DNA from: Labyrinthula sp. Ha
Lineage: Eukaryota; Sar; Bigyra; Labyrinthulida; Labyrinthulaceae
Assembly: GCA_015227615.1 (NCBI GenBank)
Contig: JAALGZ010000013.1
Span: 868,001-932,000 of the forward strand
DNA length: 64,000 nucleotides
Direction of reading: 5' to 3'
Part shown: positions 12,250-23,972 of the stretch, piece by piece
Layout of the letters: every line of letters begins with the position of its first letter
Position numbering within the stretch: the first letter of the stretch is position 1
Translations under genes and position numbers: made by a program
Notes under the pieces: generated by a model
What the model was told of the DNA's origin: nothing
Database searches by the model: none
Seen by the model: the letters and a program-made list of their open reading frames with translations, nothing else

Positions 12250-12342
12250 TTTTTGGGCTACTTCTTCGTTAGATTGTATCAATCTTGTAATGTTGCATTA
12301 CTGAATGGTTGCTTTTTGAATTGTTCTAATAATTGTAATTAA

Positions 12343-12918
12343 ATGGTTTCTGATAAGAAACATCACAGAAACCCAAAAGGAAAAGCTGAAAGGAAAAGAA
12401 AACGAAAGGAGTTAGTTAAAGAGACAGCTAAGAAGCAAAAAGAAAACAATTCTATATGCACAAAAGCAGACAACTGCTTGGACTATTTGAAGAGTTGGGA
12501 ATCAAAGAAACACGGTGGTAGCTGGAAATTTAACAAAGCTTTACAAGTTTGGATTCTCCGAAACATGTATAAAAAGTCCATTTTTTCATCATCAGATTTC
12601 CAAGAGTTGATCATTCCGTATTTAACTTCTATTCAAGGTGCGTCAAAGTCTCAAACACTTGAATTTGCACGAGAGGTTGTTTCAGTTTCTGTTGAGGAAA
12701 AGCTTAATAAATACAAAGAAAAACTATTAAGCAAAAATGAGTATGGAAAAGAAGATGGTGATGACAATATATCAGAGAAAGAACAAGTTGACGATGAGAA
12801 AACTGAACAAGAAAAGTTGAAATCGGAAATCGGAGAAGAAATAAAGAATTATAAGAAACTATTTAAAACGGAAAGGAAGCGTGCAAAGAAAATAGTCAAA
12901 GCGTTAGGCCAAAAATAG
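12343..12918 (+). CDS. WKF domain protein, C7orf50-like, probably nucleolar
   Basis: 191 aa from an ATG. The N-terminus is a Lys/Arg-rich segment (HHRNPKGKAERKRKRKEL), a likely nuclear or nucleolar localisation signal. Residues about 45-110 match the WKF domain: YLKSW, then WKFNKALQVWILRNMY, then FQELIIPYLTSIQG, the same order as human C7orf50. The C-terminal third is charged coiled coil (EKLNKYKEKLL through KNYKKLFKTERKRAKKIVKALG). Family knowledge: C7orf50-type proteins are nucleolar and tied to ribosome biogenesis; the molecular function is not settled. Its stop lies 9 bp from the stop of the convergent hotdog gene, so the 3' UTRs must overlap or be extremely short. Confidence 0.75.
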   Translation: MVSDKKHHRNPKGKAERKRKRKELVKETAKKQKENNSICTKADNCLDYLKSWESKKHGGSWKFNKALQVWILRNMYKKSIFSSSDFQELIIPYLTSIQGASKSQTLEFAREVVSVSVEEKLNKYKEKLLSKNEYGKEDGDDNISEKEQVDDEKTEQEKLKSEIGEEIKNYKKLFKTERKRAKKIVKALGQK

Positions 12919-12927
12919 CCCATATAC

Positions 12928-13895
12928 TCATTGCTTTCCCTTACCTCTTACGTACTCAATTAACTTCTCTGTGAATGGAACACATTTTTTTTCAACAGAA
13001 TCATACAAGTACAGTTTTGCATAATACGAAGCCAGTGTGTGCCCTGCATAAACAATCTCCTGATAAAAACCTGCGCACATATTTCTACTCTCCAACCTCC
13101 CGTAAGACTTGATTTCTACATTTTCCCCACTCTTAATCCCTTTTTCCTCTGAAAATTTAACGGATAGAATACTTCCAACTATAATATTTCGGTTAAAATC
13201 TTTTTTCAAAGATTGAAGAGATTTTTGGCCTCCAAGTCCTTCAGTTCTTGCACGTTCGAATAAATCTAGAATAGTTGCGGTGGAAAGTTGACCTTGGTGG
13301 ATCATATCGGGAAACACTTTATAACTATTTTGATGGGTCTTTTGAGGAGTTTTTGGAAGCTTCATGCTGGTTTGTTTGATAAAGGCCAACTGTGGTCTGG
13401 AAAGAGTTGAACTTTGATAGTGTTGAATTGAGTTGTCTTTGGTAACAAGTTTGTAGGTTATAAGAGATCTATTGGCAACCCTACCATCCACTACCCATTC
13501 ATGCAAAATAATAAGGTTAAGAGAATGGGTATTAATAGAGACTTGATATACATTTGAGTTTATAAACACTTCATCTTCCCACTTCACTTGGCCAAGGAAC
13601 GACATTTGCACAACTTCCTTAATGGAACAACTACCAACACTTCCAAGAACATGGCATATCTCAAATGCTGCCCGATGGTTATACTTCACATAGTTGCTAT
13701 AAAAAAGAATATTGTATCCATCAATATCTGATATAGCGAGAACCGGGTGAAACTTAAACTCTTTGTTCAAAAAGTTTTCCATGTGTTCTATTGCTAATGA
13801 CGTCAGATAGTTATGTCTTGAAAACTTTTCCGCCAATACCCGCTAATTTCCGATAAGCCGTCAACAAGCCGTTTAACCTTAAGATTAAGGGACAT
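12928..13895 (-). CDS. Double-hotdog thioesterase-like protein
   Basis: The certain part runs from ATG 13782 down to 12928 (284 aa). Two hotdog-type halves are visible. The first begins VLAISDIDGYNILFYSNYVKY, resembling the DxD/G-x-x-x-YxNY start of 4HBT thioesterases, and continues through RVANRSLITYKLV. The second covers ATILDLFERARTEGLGG, a typical hotdog helix, to GHTLASYYAKLYLYD. Likely acts on an acyl-CoA or acyl-carrier thioester (inference). Start: the frame stays open to 13842 without ATG. A 35-nt GT-AG intron at 13877-13843 would add MSLNLK from ATG 13895 and give a basic, presequence-like N-terminus. That start lies only 28 bp from the divergent ABC1 gene's ATG. The simpler start is 13782. 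Catalytic residues were not assigned. Confidence 0.6.
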
Positions 13896-13923
13896 TGACG
13901 CCGAATTAAGCTAGTGGCTTGCA

Positions 13924-16691
13924 ATGATGATTCGCCAAAGATGTATAGCAACCGGAAAACGTTTATTATCAACCCATGAGAAAAGACGTAAGTTCCTTTT
14001 GAATAATCTCAGGTATATGATAGTATTTTATTAATTTTCAGAAGTACGACTAAGCAGGAATCGGAGGTTCTTTTGAACAGAGTACAAAAAATAGTGGATG
14101 AAGATGCTTTGCTGCGGTTCAACGCTTGGCGAAAACAACATACTGTTCTCTTGATATTTGGAGGTGTGATAACAGGGGCTCTGCTAATGTCGACAGGACT
14201 TTATTTTTACATAGAAAAGCATCCCTCCCTAATAGAAAAATACATCCTGGACAAGACAACTAAAGCGTTTGCTGGAACTCTAGCGTTTGAAACACGGAAA
14301 AAAGTTTTTCTTAACTTGCCTGAACCTTACACACCAACGTTGGAATCAATGAAAAATACATTAGTAGCGGCGATTAATCAAAGAATAGAAAGTAGCTCTG
14401 AAGAAGAATTAGGGATGGATTTTTCTGAAGCGCAAAGATTGAAGTTCTGGTCTGACATGGTTACTGAGTCACTTGATAAAGTAGAAACTAACTGGTTATT
14501 GACTACAAAAAAAGCAATGAGAGATAAATTAGTTGAAGAAGCTAAAACAAAGGATATAAGGGAGGAAATGACTATATTACGTGAAATTATTCCAGCTTCT
14601 GTTGAGCGCAACATCCTTTTTGATAAGAAAGTTGAAGAAACTATTTCTCAATCTGAAACAAAAACTATATCTGCTGAAATTTTGGAGGAGAATAAACCCC
14701 AATTTGATCCCAAAACTTGTGATGTTATAACTCGAATACTTGTTCATTCTGTGTCCTTTTTCCCAGGGCCAGCTCATGAGTTGTTGAGTTTACTAAAGAA
14801 TGAATCTTCTCGGTCAGCAGGTGCACAAGATCAGGTTTTCCCAAGGGGTTCCTTTAATCCACGAACAGTTTCTGCAGAACGACCATCAATTTTACAAAAA
14901 CTAAGTTTTTGGTTGAATTCTAGTCCGGTTCTTAATGATTCCGGTAACATCGAAAGAAAAGAAACAAAAATACGAAAACTTAGGAATTATTTGACAAAGG
15001 AAAAGTTTTCATATGATTCTGGAAAAGATTCTCTCTTTAATATCAAGAATTCGCCAGGTTTTAAACGAATTAAGGATCTGTATGATTCACTATGTCCGGA
15101 AATGCAAAGTTACGTGTTACAAAGTGCAGTTTCTTCCGCAATAGAAACTCTGAATGAACTATCCTCAAATGAACAGTTTAATCCTAAGAAGATTTATGAA
15201 ATAGCTGTTGAAGAAGGGCTTATAAACTCCCTTAGATCAGATGCACGAATAGACGAAGAAATTTTATCTGAAGTAAAGCAGATATACATGGCTCTTCCAT
15301 CAAATGTACAAAGTCGGGTACTTCTAAAAGCCGTTGATTCTTTTGATGCACTTGTATTACGCGGAAGAGAGAAGAAGTTTTCTGGAGAGAATGAAACAAA
15401 CTTTGAAGCAGCGGAGCTCGTCAGAGATCTCTTGACTGCAGGTGGGGTTGTAGCTGTAAAATTGGGACAGATGCTGGCTGAGCATCCCAGAATGCCAATA
15501 GAGTATCAAAAGCTACTTGGATCTCTTCGAGAGGCTAATGAACCTATGCCAATAAGCAATTTTTGGTTTTCAATTCCGACAGCTGTTAGGAGCAATATTT
15601 CTGCATTAGGAGCTTGCATTGGTACAGGAAGTGTGAAACAAGTTCATTATGCTTTGTACAAAGGTCAAAACCTAGCAGAAAAGGAAAAACCTGTAGCTGT
15701 TCTTGCACTATTAAATGGAGTGCAAGACGAGGCCCTGAGTTCTGTAACTGCGCTTGAGTCCAGTGAGCAGATTGGACCTGTCGCACAAAGACTTGGTCGG
15801 TTAGTTTTTAACGAGTTTAATCTCTTTGAAGAAGGCGAAGTTTTGAATGAGTTTGCTCTGACTAAAATAGGTGTACATGAATTATTTCGTGTTGTTAACT
15901 TGTTCCATCACAGTCCGCAGTGTTTAGTTGAAGAACTCGCTGAAGGAGAGAGTGTTGCCTCATTCTTAGGGGATCCAGAAAAGAGCTCAGATAAAGTGGA
16001 TCAGCTTCCAGAAGATTTAAGAGTGGAAGTAGAGAGAGTGAAGGAGATTCTAACTGAGTATCATAAAGCAGTGTTTTCTGCTTTCGTGGAAGACGGACTT
16101 GTACATTCTGATATTCATCTTGGCAACGCTGTTGTCTCTAGGAATGAAGCAAACCAGATCAAAGGGTTTGTACTTTTTGATGTTGGACAATTTGAGCGCA
16201 TTAGCCCTGCTGAAACAAAGGCTTTGCTCTGGACCCTTGGTTCTGTATCCTCTGCTAATAACAGAATTGTTCTAAAGGATGTTGCTATTGGGCATCTTAT
16301 AGGGGTATGTAAGATAGATCATGAGAACAACTATGTTCAAAAACTTAAACAAGAGCTTCGCAAAGCAAAAAAAGGAAAGGATTTATCAGATAACAGGCTT
16401 TTATTTTACCAACTAAGTAAGGCGTATGCGGAATCTATTTTGCCTAACGAGGAGGGAGTTGTGCCAGAGACTAAAATCATCTACATCAAATTTCTTCGAA
16501 ATGCTGAGAAAATTGGGGTTCGACTACCACGAGGTGCTTTTTCAATGGCAAAAATGTTGGATGGTATCATCAGTCAGTTCGAACAGTATAAGCTCTTTGA
16601 TGTCGTTGACGATTCAATTACAAAATTTTTAAAAGCCAACATGACATGGGGTGAGTTGACCCAAATAGGATATCGTTATGTCTTCAAATAG
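13924..16691 (+). CDS. Mitochondrial ABC1/UbiB-type atypical kinase-like protein (COQ8/ADCK family)
   Basis: Two exons, 13924-14012 and 14042-16691, with a 29-nt GT-AG intron (14013-14041); 912 aa. Exon 1 supplies a mitochondrial-type presequence, MMIRQRCIATGKRLLS, rich in Arg and lacking acids. A membrane segment follows at about 63-88 (LLIFGGVITGALLMSTGLYF). The kinase-like core is C-terminal: KLGQ (about 502), the KxGQ motif of the family; a glycine-type loop GACIGTGSVKQVH where the family has an Ala-rich loop; HSDIHLGN (about 717) for the catalytic and metal Asn; FDVGQF (about 742) for DFG. Odd: the VAVK position reads VAVL, so the usual nucleotide-contacting Lys is Leu. About 400 residues between membrane segment and core have no recognised domain. 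Family members support ubiquinone biosynthesis or lipid handling in the mitochondrial inner membrane; the exact role here is inferred. Confidence 0.82.
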
Positions 16692-16731
16692 ATAAAACAT
16701 ACGAAAAATTTTCTTATACAATTAAACCGAG

Positions 16732-18419
16732 CTAAGCGATGTTTCCCTTCTGAAATGTACCAAACGTATCTTTTTCAACACTATCTACAGGTTTGTAAAC
16801 ATTCTTATCAGATGGTACTCGTTGCTTGGTGTTTCCTGGAAATAATATGTAACCTATTGCTAATACTAGAAAGGCGAGGAACCACAGAGGAAGACTTGAC
16901 CTGGCAGTCATGGCCTCTTCGATAGAGTTCAGCCTACTGGGTTTATAGTTTGATTCAATCCACACTTGATCTAGGCGAATGTCATCGTCCCATGAAGTCG
17001 TGCTCTTTATACTTTTAGTTCCGCGGCCTACAAACTGACTAGGGTTAGGAAGCCAGATCCATCGCATGTGAGTATCATTATACACCTCCAACTCTCCGGA
17101 TCCGTAATATCTACCGGACCTTGCAGCGCTCAACTCCTCAGCAAGATCATCATTTACCCACTGGTCGTATAAGCCCTCGTGATTCCCAGCATCACCTATT
17201 GTAATGAATACTGTATTATTCAGCTTGTTAAACCTTTCATAAGCATGAACATGTCCTGAAAATGCTAATTCCACTTTATACTTATTCAGCAGAGGTTTTA
17301 CCCACTTGGCCAAGTTCAGAGTTGAAGCTTCCTTCTGGTGATCCATGCTGGTACTCGTCATTGGTGCATGACTCGCAACTACAATAAATGGAGTCACTTC
17401 GCGATCTACAGCTTTTAAGTCCTCAATCAGCCATTGCTTTTGGTTCTTCTCCCCTTCCTTGTTGGTATTATACGTGTTCAAGACAATCATATGAAGTTTA
17501 CCTAGATCCATAGAGTAGTAACTTGCTCCATAATCATACTTCAACGAAACTGTATAATCATCCAAACTCTCTTTACTAACATTATCAGCTGGCGCAGTTT
17601 CTTCCTTCCTAGGGTTTGTTCCAAAGAACCGGTGTCTATAAGAAACAAATGATTCCCCAGTTTCTTTGTCTAATTCAATTTCATGGTTACCTGTAAGGGC
17701 AATTACTGGAGTTTTAGAGAACAAAGGCGAAAATAAATGACCCCAAGTATCCCAGCGAGTTTGATCTCCATCAGCATAGCTCATGTCTCCTACAATTACT
17801 ATCCCTTGGTACAAATCTCCATTCTGCTCGAAATGCCGATTCTTCATGAACCTCAAAGTCTTCATACTATTCTCTGTTTGTCCGATATCGCCACAGACAG
17901 TCAAAATCATCTCTGGAAGAACATTTTTTTGATGCTGTTCAAGGGCAAGACAACTTTCACCCCTTGCAGGAGGAGTTCTGAATGAAAAAGTCTGGGTCTT
18001 TTTTATTAGTTCAATTGAATCTGATTTCAAACCAACTCTATATGTAACTGTTTCGCAATGAGGTAGGTTTTCGAGAAGAACATGGAGAAGCAAGGGGGAT
18101 GTATAAACTCCATTGGTTGCATTTGCGTAAGCTCCAGAGTCCCTGTCATCTCGTACATGATGATACTGACTTACTTCTCCTTTTGATGTTTGTTCCACTT
18201 CATTAATACTTTGCCATACAATTGGCGTGTATTCGAAATCTAGGAGGTAAAGAAAAAACGGGAGTTACCTTTGGCTAGAGTAGAAGTTGGTAAAGCAAAG
18301 AAAACATGAGCTGAGTAAGATTCTGAGCCAGGTGGTGATGCATGTTGGATTCGAACTTGTTCTAGTTTATGAACTAGCTCTGAAAGATTCTTTGTTTGGG
18401 TTTTGGAGCGCTTTGGCAT
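16732..18419 (-). CDS. Purple acid phosphatase-like metallophosphoesterase with C-terminal membrane anchor
   Basis: Two exons, 18419-18269 and 18239-16732, separated by a 29-nt GT-AG intron; 552 aa. Metal-site motifs in family order: VCGDIGQ (about 165), VGDMSYADGD (about 200), GNHEIE (about 235), VVASHAPM (about 330) and FSGHVHAYER (about 370). The final motif is typical of purple acid phosphatases. An N-terminal all-beta region with PYCT-type spacing (LPHCETVTYRVG) precedes the catalytic domain, as in plant enzymes. One hydrophobic segment near 500-515 (LWFLAFLVLAIGYILF) is followed by a short basic and polar tail. No signal peptide is seen at the predicted start, unusual for this usually secreted family; an unseen upstream exon could supply one. 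An in-frame stop lies just before the ATG. Ends 40 bp from the convergent ABC1 gene. Confidence 0.82.
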
Positions 18420-18939
18420 TGGTTAATTCTATCTTGAATCTGCTTCTTAAGAATTCGCGAATAAAGTTTTCAATAATTTAATGGTAATGTCCCCTTGCAA
18501 TTTGTGGTTGCATTCTTATTTGCTCGCATTGGATTATCAAATAGTTAGAAACTCGAAAGTGAGGTAATGACACTAAGAAGAAAGTTAGGCTTATAAACTG
18601 ATGGGTTTCAGGATATCTTCAGTGACCAACAAGTCAATCCGATATTTTTAGCTCAATAGAGGCGAAAGGATGAGCCCAAGAATATTCTTTGGTACTTAAT
18701 GAAGTCTCTTATTACCTTGGTGAACTCTGCACCAAGTCTTATTAGTCAAATGAGTCCTATTCTTGTTAACCATTTGCTTGTTTTTATCTTTGCTCTCTTG
18801 TGATATTTTTTATTTAGATTATTTGTTGTTAGGATTGTTATTACTTAATTTCCCATAATAGTGTACAAACTTATTGCTACTATTATAATCATTGAAAAGT
18901 GATAAAGGATAACCAATAAATTCTCATATGACTAATGAA

Positions 18940-19400
18940 TTTACATTTATTTGCGTTTATGTTAATTTATCAATAACTTTCCTGTTAGGATTTTTTTTGG
19001 TGAGAATCATTAATACTAACAGCACCAGTTTGATTGATTGTTGATGATCAATTGATTATTCTTACAAAGTTGAGCCATATGACCAGGCATTATTTTTTAA
19101 CTTTAGATCGCATGAAAATTAATATAAAATGGAAAAATATCCTCATAATAATTCGATAGTGCGCAGCAAATGTGTCGTAAGACCAATTCTTTGAAGATTA
19201 TCATATTGGAGAAAAAGTAAGATCTTTCCTCATTTTGCCCAACTTTGCAATGATAATCAGTTGATAATCAGAATACAATCAGAAGCATTTGATACAAATC
19301 ATAATCCAACTTTTCTTATTGATAATCAGGATCAAAACAATTACCAAATATTTATAGATAACCTCTATCAAACTCGATACCTACTTATGACATGAGAGTT
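18940..19400. repeat. AT-rich dispersed repeat copy 2 (approximate ends)
   Basis: The left part (about 18945-19065: ATTTATCAATAACTTTCC, GAGAATCATTAATACTAACA, TTGATGATCAATTGATTATT) matches 43520-43640. The right part (about 19245-19390: TGATAATCAGTTGATAATC, CAGGATCAAAACAATTACCA) matches the 10.6 kb copy and the reverse complement of about 44200-44280. The shared order suggests a single repeat family about 0.5-0.7 kb long. Confidence 0.45.
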
Positions 19401-19739
19401 TTTGTATAGAAGAGAAAATTGCTCCGTCCGTTCTGAATTTATTAAAGTATAGAAAATTAAAAAAAGATACTTCAATTACTTTCTGTTCTATAAAGCCGTT
19501 AAATGTATGTCAGGTTAAGCTTTTAGTGGTTATTAAGCTGTCTGTGCTTTGTATCTATGGTTCAAGTGGCGAATGTGTAATTTAATTTGTTTATCGTGCG
19601 CTCAAAGCCCCAAAAAAGAGTAAAAAATAATTCTAGATAAGAAATATGACCCTGGTAAAACATCATTAATTTTCAGCATAAGCTTTGATGTAGACCATGA
19701 CTTGGATAATAATTTGGGACCATCAGGAGAGACACAGCA

Positions 19740-19890
19740 TTTGATAGAAATATCAATTATTATGTGCTAATCATTTTGATTCTGAAAATGAAAAAAAAAA
19801 TTAGGATTTTGATTATTATCAAATGATTCAGATTTTGCTCTGATTAACAGTGGATTATGAGAATATAAATGGGCTATGCAACCCTGTTTT
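19740..19890. repeat. Second, possibly inverted fragment of the same AT-rich repeat
   Basis: Contains ATTTTGATTCTGAAAATG, TTATCAAATGATTCAGATT and CTGATTAACAGTGGATTATG, then GGGCTATGCAACCCTG. Read in reverse, GGGTTGCATAG resembles the GGGGTGCAGTC that opens the 43.35 kb copy. It may therefore be one terminus of the family. Confidence 0.35.
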
Positions 19891-22800
19891 CAATTACCAA
19901 TAATGTTTACTTGTTTCTTTTACCGTAAGAAAACCTCTAAACATAGGCCACACGAGTTGAGAATAACTCAGTTATAGGATGTGGGTGATCCATACGGCTA
20001 ATTGTTTGAGGCTTTGCATACGGTGCAAAAATAAAAACAAAAAATTAGCTATTTCGCCCAGTGCTTTGTGTTTCGGGCTTATTTTGATAATCAGTACATT
20101 TTCTGTATTCAATCAAAATGGCTGGAGAGCTATCCAGACCAACAAGAAAATATAGGGATAATTATTATTGATAAATTATTAATGAATCAAATCCGACCCC
20201 TACCAAGTGCCCGGAAAAGAACTGAATAAAAAGTAAAATATAAGATTTAGTATTAACCTAGGTAAAGAACTACTTACACTGACAAAGCATTTTCAGGATA
20301 CAAATACCGAAATATAGCTGCAGCGCTTAGCCATAAGACTGGGATTATCATGCAGTAACCTAACAAAGGTCCATAATGCCTAAATCAGTCAAATTAAGGC
20401 AGAAATTATTCTGATCCAGATAAAATGAAATCAAGTCTAAAATCAAAAATATTTTAAGCAGTTTAAACCATGAGACCCTATTGTAAAATTCTAACTACAA
20501 ATATTTTCCATCAACACATATATATATATATCGATCCAGAGAGAGAAATGAAAAAAACTAAAAGGAAATTTGTTTGTCTTTTATGTGGAATTCTGAAGTT
20601 ATCCTTTACAGAGCTTGTTTTAAGACTTTGCAACAGAAGTGGTACAGAGATGGCAAAAAATAATTCAAGCTTGGATTATACCAAGACTGATGAAGAAAAC
20701 ACTACAGAACCAAAATATGAGGTGCCTGGGTAAGGTAATGTGGAACATGAAGCGTTCGCAGAAGAAAGTCTTGGAATAGAAATAGAAAAGGCTCTACAGT
20801 TCGGTCAAGAACATGGGCTGGTAAATAATATACTTTGAATTACAGAAAATATATCTAAAAACTAATTGCTCATGCTTTATCAGTTTAAGTCTTCATACTT
20901 TCCAAGAAATGCACTTGAACAATATGTATTGATTCGGCAAAAATAAACTTCCTTGATTCTGTACATGTAGGTATTACTATTGTTCTATATGGTGTGCTTA
21001 ATTTTGATGCCAGAAGCTTCTATTTCATGCGTATATATTTTAAGTCCTTTTAATCAAACCATAAACAAAAATTTTAAAGCTGAAATGGACGATATATGTC
21101 CAATATTTCCCAATGCTATCTATCTTTTTATTTTTGAGATATACATCTTATTCAAAACTACCGTTAACTGAAATCTTCTTGCAACTCATAATAGAAGCAG
21201 AACTTGAAGGGTTTTTATTCGTAAATTATTTTTCATCGCAAAACTTAGCTGACTTCGAAATAGCGCTACCTTCATCTCAGCTAAAATTCAAACCAATAAA
21301 CCAATTTGCAGGTATCTATATATTGAATCAAATGATATTACAAATATACGTGAAAACTTAAAAGGCCTTAAAAACTTCAACTGATCTTATTTTTATTATT
21401 CTAACATAAAATAATAACTTAAAAGTTTTTATCCAAATGTTTTCTTCGGACAAAGGCTGGAATAGTCTTAACCGACAACTTTCCAGTGAATGTCAAGTAA
21501 CGAAAGTTCATAAAGCATTCTTAAATGCCATCCTATGAGAAATTGATCTAGATCGTTCCACGATATGAGATTTAAATGACATTAGCTTTACTGTGCTTAC
21601 AAACTTTAGTGGACTTATAATAGACGTTTCACCTCTCACTAAAGAATGTAAATCGAGCGTTACCAAATTTACATAAAAATATATAGTATTCTAGGAAGGG
21701 TGAGTCTAAATTCTTGATATCAACTTTGCTGAAACAAGTTTTTCATATTGTTGTGTCAACCTCGGCTCCTAAGAGTAAGTATTTTCTTGTTATATGGACA
21801 ATATTATCCTATCTATCCTGTGTACGACTAAGACAACATATTCTAAAAAATTAAGTACAGTAAGAGATAACGTACTTGCGTGACAGTACAAAGAAGTTAA
21901 TACAAAACTCCCTAAATTACTGGAAAATATAGATATCCTCTATTTAGGAGATCAGTTAATCTGTTAATTAAAAGTAAAGTTTATTTTTAAAAGAAAACTT
22001 GTTTGCAAAGAAGAACTTATTACATTGGCTCTGTAATAACAAATATTTGTGAAAGCACTTTTAACGATAAGTAGCAGAGAATCAATATTAAGGTACCAAC
22101 TATTTCATAGCTATTTTATGATGACATTGTGGTTTGAGATCATGAGAGTATGATGGATGACAAAAAGTAATTTAGCTGCATATGTTTCTCTTATGTGAAA
22201 AAGTATCTTCAAACTTAAATATTAAATATATATTTAAGTTGACGTAAGTAATGGTTTAACAAAATAAAGGATTCTTATTCTTGAAAGAAAGGAACTGACA
22301 TACAAGAAGACGCTGTAGAATAAAACCTTTCAAAAGCTGCACAACAACAATATACCAAGCAATGAATTCATAAGGTTATATCAGAAGTTTCTCGCAGATT
22401 TATGCTACAAATTTCAATGCAAACAACAGTAAGCATTAGGATTTTAAAAATACCTCGAGCAAATCTTATCCATGATCAACATCTGTAGTATCACCATAAC
22501 GGTATTTAATATGGCTTCCACAAAGCATACGACTTTCGTGGAAAGCTATTCCACTGGAGCAAGAAATGCTAAAAAATTAGATACTATCCCACTCAAATTA
22601 AGAACAAAGTCTATGCGACCAATTTCAAACTCGATTGCCCATCAACAATCTATTCATTAAATCGAAATATATTTAAATCAAGTATGTTCATAAATAAAAA
22701 AAGGTTATCTAGTTGTGCAGAAGGTAACTAGGAATTTGGACTGATATATCAGGAAACAGAATAGAATGTAAGAGTGAAAATCCAATGAGGAAAAGAACTG

Positions 22801-23972
22801 TGATATTCCAAAGAAAATTGCTGACTCAGTTGCAGTTTTTCCATTAACTACTCAAAGCCGCTTGGTATTGCTTGAAAACTAATTAAATGCTGCAAATCTA
22901 TCTTTTTCTACCCAATTTTCAAGAATTCTTGAACGAGGATGGGTGCATTGTTTTCCATAACCTTAGGTCTGGTACGCAATAACATGTAAACTTTAATTTG
23001 ATTTTGTTTTGAATTTAATATACAAGACTTCGCTATTCGAGTCAGTTGGTTAATCTGTAGGCTCATTTATTTTAGTTTTTCTCGATTTGTGTTAATTAAT
23101 GTATTAGGTATAGTAGAGAATAGAGTAATGTTAGGATACCCTTTGTATCCTAGGAAGAATTCCAAAGGCAGCCTCAGGGTATGTCCTGAGATTTAGCCTT
23201 GAAAGACTAAAGTATAACTATTCAAGTAATCGTATAATCCGTACAAAAAATATTGACATTTCATTTTATAGGTATCAGGTACAACTCAAGTAAAACATAG
23301 TGTACATCGGAATATCGGTTAACAGGAAAGCTATTTTAAACGCTCTTCATCTATGAGTGCAATAGTTAATAAATCTAGATTTTTGACTTCGGGTTTGTGA
23401 CTATTTTGTATCACTCCGTCATCCGGGTTAGGTAGTTACCAGTTAGCCTTACATCGACGAACCTATTAGGTAATTGACATTTAGCTTATAATATTACAAT
23501 CAGATAAATGCTTAGAGGTTCTGAAAAATTAAATCTGCAGCAAGAAGCCACTATAAAGCGCTACACTTCTCAAAAATATATTTAATTTATTTTGTTATCC
23601 CTCTTGTACTCATAACCTTGAATATTTCTTTGTAGTTAGGAATTATGTTTGAACGAAACATTGTTTCCTCTTTCGATTACCATTACCGGAAGAAACCGAA
23701 TCATAAATGGAAATGGAAGAAGAATTTAAATTCTTCCAATAAGAACAATGATCTTACAATTGTGCCCAATTCCCGACTGTATAATGGTAACGAGTTCAAA
23801 ACGCAAGAAAATTTTTCGAGACAAAATTATATACTTTCATAATTATCTCGTTGAACTCTCGTCTCTTTTTTATACTAATTACCCTAAATATATAATCAAA
23901 TATACGAGACACTGTTCCAAGAAGATCTCATTAAGATTGGATCAGAAGTGAAATCTCTGCCCCATAAAACCG

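Larger units (their letters stand above)
18420..23972. other. Gene-free AT-rich stretch, 5.5 kb, with repeats
   Basis: Contains dispersed AT-rich repeat material (separate entries) and only short frames. The longest oddity is 20470-20733 (87 codons with KKTKRKFVCLLCGIL), which continues past its stop in a neighbouring frame as a Glu-rich stretch to about 20840. It could be a decayed coding remnant, but no family is recognised. Confidence 0.45.

Noticed and set aside
20470-20733. 87-codon frame with CLLCG
   Set aside because: Short, no recognised family, not supported by neighbours; left as part of the gene-free region.
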